This document shows positions 61,606 through 64,000 of a stretch of 64,000 nt of DNA, in pieces. The notes below the pieces were generated by a model. The model was given only the letters and a program-made list of their open reading frames with translations, did not search any database and was not told the DNA's origin. A program made the translations under genes and the position numbers. Every line of letters begins with the position of its first letter. Position 1 is the first letter of the stretch. The stretch is from Pantoea sp. 18069 (GTDB lineage Bacteria > Pseudomonadota > Gammaproteobacteria > Burkholderiales > Burkholderiaceae_C), in contig NZ_CACSJA010000009.1 of assembly GCF_902706035.1 (NCBI RefSeq), positions 62,001 through 126,000 on the forward strand, in the 5' to 3' direction.

Positions 61606-63671
61606 GGTGCGGGGGGCGTCGCGCTGTCGGCTTCGTTCATGTCGACGGCGATGGCGATGGGGCCGGCGACTGCATCGTCTTCGTCTTCGGCGGCCTCTTC
61701 GCCCGCACCGGTGGCCTGGGCTTCGGGGCTGTCGAGGCGCTCGATCAGCGTGCCGTTGACGTCGAGCGTGATCTCGTCGATCTCGCCCAGGCGCAGCTTG
61801 AGGCGCGCGCCGCGCGGCAGGCCCTGGGCGCCGAGCACGGGCAGCACCAGCGGCAGGGTGTCGGCACGCACCAGGAAGCTGCCGCCCGGGCCTTCCTTGA
61901 TCACGCTGGCCTCGATTTCGGTGATGCCGTTCTGTTCGAGGTACTTGAGCGTCCAGAAGCGTTCCATGCCGGCCTGGTAGCCGTTGTAGGCGCTGTAGGC
62001 GGTGTCGAAGCTGCTGATGATGGCGAACAGGTCGGCGTCCTTGGGCTTGAACGGCGCGGCCAGCGCCGCCGTCTTGCCATGGCGCACGCAGGCGATGATC
62101 TGCCACTGGTTGACCAGGTCGACATAGCGGCGCAGCGGCGAGGTCGCCCAGGCATAGCTCTTGACGCCTATGCCCGCGTGCGGCAAGGCCTTGGTGCCCA
62201 TGCGCACCTTGACGCCGGGCGCGAGGCTGGCCTGGCTGCGGTAGATGCCGGGCACGCCGTGCTCGGCCAGCAGATTGCCCCAGGTGCTGTTGGCGACGAT
62301 CGCGGCTTCGGCGACGATCAGGTCCAGCGGCGCGCCGCGCTTGCGCGTGCTGATCTGCACGGTCTCGTTGCCCACGGGTTCGCCGCCGGCGCCGCCCGTG
62401 AGGCGGAAGTTGTAGTCCGGGCGGTTGAAGGTTTCGGGCTTGCCGCGCACGACTTCACGCTGTGCCTTGAGGTGCCTGGCCAGGCGGTGCAGGAAGGTGA
62501 ACTCGCTGCGCTTTTCCTGCAGCGCGGCCGGCGTGCCTGCGACTTCGATCGACGGATCGCCCAGCCATTCCTCGGTCACGATGTGATCGAGCTGGTCGTG
62601 GCGGAAGTTGGTCTGCACCGGCACGCGCTCCAGGCGCGTTTCGCTGGCGATGAATTCCAGCGTCTCTTCGTTGATCTGCACGTACAGCGAGACCGCGGGG
62701 TTGGCGCGGCCTTCGTCCAGCGTATAGACCTGCACCACCTCGTCGGGCAGCATGGTGATCTTGTAGCCCGGCATGTAGACCGTCGACAGCCGGTTGCGGC
62801 CGAGCTGGTCGAGCGGCGTGCCGGGCACGATGGCCAGACCCGGCGCGGCAATGTGCACGCCCAGCGTCACGACGCCCGTGCCCAGGCCCTGCACCGACAG
62901 CGCATCGTCGATTTCGGTCGTCGCCGAATCGTCGATCGAGTAGGCCTGGACATTGGCCAGCGGCAGCTCCTGCGGCGGCTGGGGCGCGGCCAGCGCGGGA
63001 AAGCCCGTGCCCTTGGGGAAGTTGTCGAACAGGAAGCGCTTCCAGTGGAACTCGTAGGCCGAGTCGATCGCGCCCGCGCGCTGCAGCAGGTCGAGCGGCG
63101 CGAGATGCGTGGCGCGGCTGGCTTCGACCACGGCCTTGTATTCGGGCGCGTTCTTGTCGGGGCGAAACAGGATCTTGTAGAGCTGCTCGCGCACCGGCGC
63201 CGGGCATTCGCCCTGGCCCAGCTGCGCGGCCCATTCGTCGATCTGCGCCAGCACCAGCTTTTTCTTCTCGATCGCGGCCAGTGCCTGCTGCAGGATTTCG
63301 GCCGAGGCCTTGCGAAAACGCCCCTTGCCCGCGCGGCGGAAGTAGTGCGGCGCGTCGAACAGCGCGAGCAGCGTGCCCGCCTGCTGGGCCAGCGTGGCGT
63401 TTTCCGAGAAATAGTCGCGGGCGAGTTCGGCGAAGCCGAATTCCTCTTCGGGAGCGAATTCCCAGGCCAGGTCCAGCTCCATGCCGTCGGCCTGGGCTTG
63501 CGCCTGGGCCATGAGTTCGGCCGGCGACGGCTTGTCGAACTTGATCAGGATATGGGCGGCCTTGACCTTGACCCGCTTGCCAGTATCGAGTTCGACCTGG
63601 GCGGAGGTGTCGGTTTCAGACAGGATGCGACCGGCGAGGAATTTGCCGGCTTCTTCAAACAATGCGTGCAT
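61602..63671 (-). CDS. RNase II-family exoribonuclease (RNB domain)
   Basis: The 689-residue protein has N-terminal OB-like domains (about 1-230), then an RNB catalytic domain. The catalytic aspartates are in YSIDDSATTEIDDALSV (about residues 245-260), followed by LGVHIAAPGLAIVPG and VYMPGYKITMLPDEV. The C-terminal S1-like domain ends in an acidic tail. It degrades RNA 3' to 5' processively. It differs from E. coli Rnb and RNase R in its shorter N-terminus, a form usual in this bacterial group. The TonB-like gene overlaps its stop by 4 bp. Confidence 0.92.
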   Translation of the reverse strand: MHALFEEAGKFLAGRILSETDTSAQVELDTGKRVKVKAAHILIKFDKPSPAELMAQAQAQADGMELDLAWEFAPEEEFGFAELARDYFSENATLAQQAGTLLALFDAPHYFRRAGKGRFRKASAEILQQALAAIEKKKLVLAQIDEWAAQLGQGECPAPVREQLYKILFRPDKNAPEYKAVVEASRATHLAPLDLLQRAGAIDSAYEFHWKRFLFDNFPKGTGFPALAAPQPPQELPLANVQAYSIDDSATTEIDDALSVQGLGTGVVTLGVHIAAPGLAIVPGTPLDQLGRNRLSTVYMPGYKITMLPDEVVQVYTLDEGRANPAVSLYVQINEETLEFIASETRLERVPVQTNFRHDQLDHIVTEEWLGDPSIEVAGTPAALQEKRSEFTFLHRLARHLKAQREVVRGKPETFNRPDYNFRLTGGAGGEPVGNETVQISTRKRGAPLDLIVAEAAIVANSTWGNLLAEHGVPGIYRSQASLAPGVKVRMGTKALPHAGIGVKSYAWATSPLRRYVDLVNQWQIIACVRHGKTAALAAPFKPKDADLFAIISSFDTAYSAYNGYQAGMERFWTLKYLEQNGITEIEASVIKEGPGGSFLVRADTLPLVLPVLGAQGLPRGARLKLRLGEIDEITLDVNGTLIERLDSPEAQATGAGEEAAEDEDDAVAGPIAIAVDMNEADSATPPAP

Positions 63672-63743
63672 GCTTGCAATTGTCCCATGAGGTCCGGGGT
63701 GGCTGCAGGGCTTTTCCTTGCGCTGTGCCGGGCTGCGTGGGCC

Positions 63744-64000
63744 TCAGGCCAGCGCCAGAAACTGGCTGATGCGGGGGATGTGGGTGGCGAAGTCGCTGAG
63801 CGCGTGCTCGCCGCCCTCGAGCAGCGCGATCTGCGCCTGCGGGTAGCGCGCCACCATCTCGCGCCAGTCGAGCACTTCATCGCCCTTGGCGATGAAGGCC
63901 AGCTCGGGCCCGGCCGCGCTCAGCGCGCGCGTGTCCAGCGCCTGCAGCTCGGCAATGTATTCGGGCCGGAAGAAGAACTGCACTTCGGGATCGTGCCAGG
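63744..64000 (-). CDS. YqiA-like alpha/beta esterase, C-terminal part only
   Basis: Only the last 85 codons are present; the gene runs off the right edge on the minus strand. The sequence around WHDPEVQFFFRPEYIAELQALD, then AFIAKGDEVLDWREMVARYPQAQIALLEGGEHALSDF, matches the C-terminus of YqiA-type esterases, including the catalytic aspartate (GDEVLD) and histidine (EGGEHA). The nucleophile serine lies outside the window. It is upstream of the RNase II gene, 72 bp away. Confidence 0.8.
   Translation of the reverse strand, partial: WHDPEVQFFFRPEYIAELQALDTRALSAAGPELAFIAKGDEVLDWREMVARYPQAQIALLEGGEHALSDFATHIPRISQFLALA

Overview
The window is high-GC DNA (roughly two thirds G+C by eye) and almost wall-to-wall coding. 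Gene content and order point to a betaproteobacterium of the order Burkholderiales, most likely family Comamonadaceae (Acidovorax/Comamonas/Delftia-like). The signs are: dapF-DUF484-xerC; dksA-(STAS protein)-hslV-hslU followed by a complete mraZ-to-lpxC division and cell-wall (dcw) cluster; a Liv-type importer beside a Rieske dioxygenase; and an interspersed family of GGGGCGGCC-rich intergenic repeats. I see no insertion sequence, prophage, CRISPR array, tRNA or rRNA, and no clearly broken gene. Both ends cut a gene: gltI on the left and a YqiA-like esterase on the right.

Layout. 1-3.3 kb: glutamate/aspartate ABC importer gltIJKL. 3.4-7.6 kb: pyrC, a NYN-LOTUS protein, a DUF3025 protein and htpX. 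7.6-19.1 kb: a catabolic region, nearly all on the minus strand. It holds an AraC-family activator, the alpha and beta subunits and Rieske ferredoxin of a ring-hydroxylating oxygenase, a five-gene Liv-type ABC importer, a porin and, separated by an alpha/beta hydrolase, the matching [2Fe-2S]/FAD reductase. 19.2-29.3 kb: unrelated housekeeping and accessory genes (VUT transporter, COG2509 flavoprotein, ABC exporter, cysK, RNase P RNA, a pseudouridine-synthase-like protein, a NUDIX-MBL fusion, DoxX, a SYLF lipoprotein). 29.4-38.1 kb: dapF-DUF484-xerC, a CobW GTPase, dksA, a STAS protein and hslVU. 38.3-57.7 kb: the dcw cluster, preceded by a recognisable three-repeat MraZ operator and mostly joined by 4-bp ATGA/GTGA overlaps. 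57.8-64 kb: an RcnB-like protein, ruvC, and a minus-strand RNase II-tonB-aroE-mtgA run.

How the genes work together. The most informative region is the oxygenase cluster. The promoter of the alpha subunit and the promoter of the reductase, 9 kb apart, share the same elements at the same spacing: two 15-bp half-sites 32 bp apart and an identical -10 element. This ties the orphan reductase to the oxygenase and suggests that the AraC protein controls both. The oxygenase belongs by sequence features to the salicylate 5-hydroxylase / AndA-type anthranilate / ortho-halobenzoate group, with the substrate unresolved. The dcw cluster makes peptidoglycan precursors and the divisome. It is interrupted at rsmH/ftsL and ftsZ/lpxC by copies of the same intergenic repeat that also flanks gltL, the COG2509 gene and mtgA.

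Other points worth attention are a DksA with a long Ala/Lys-rich N-terminal extension and three of four zinc cysteines replaced, a MurD with an extension of about 130 residues, and a pseudouridine-synthase homologue that lacks the catalytic aspartate.
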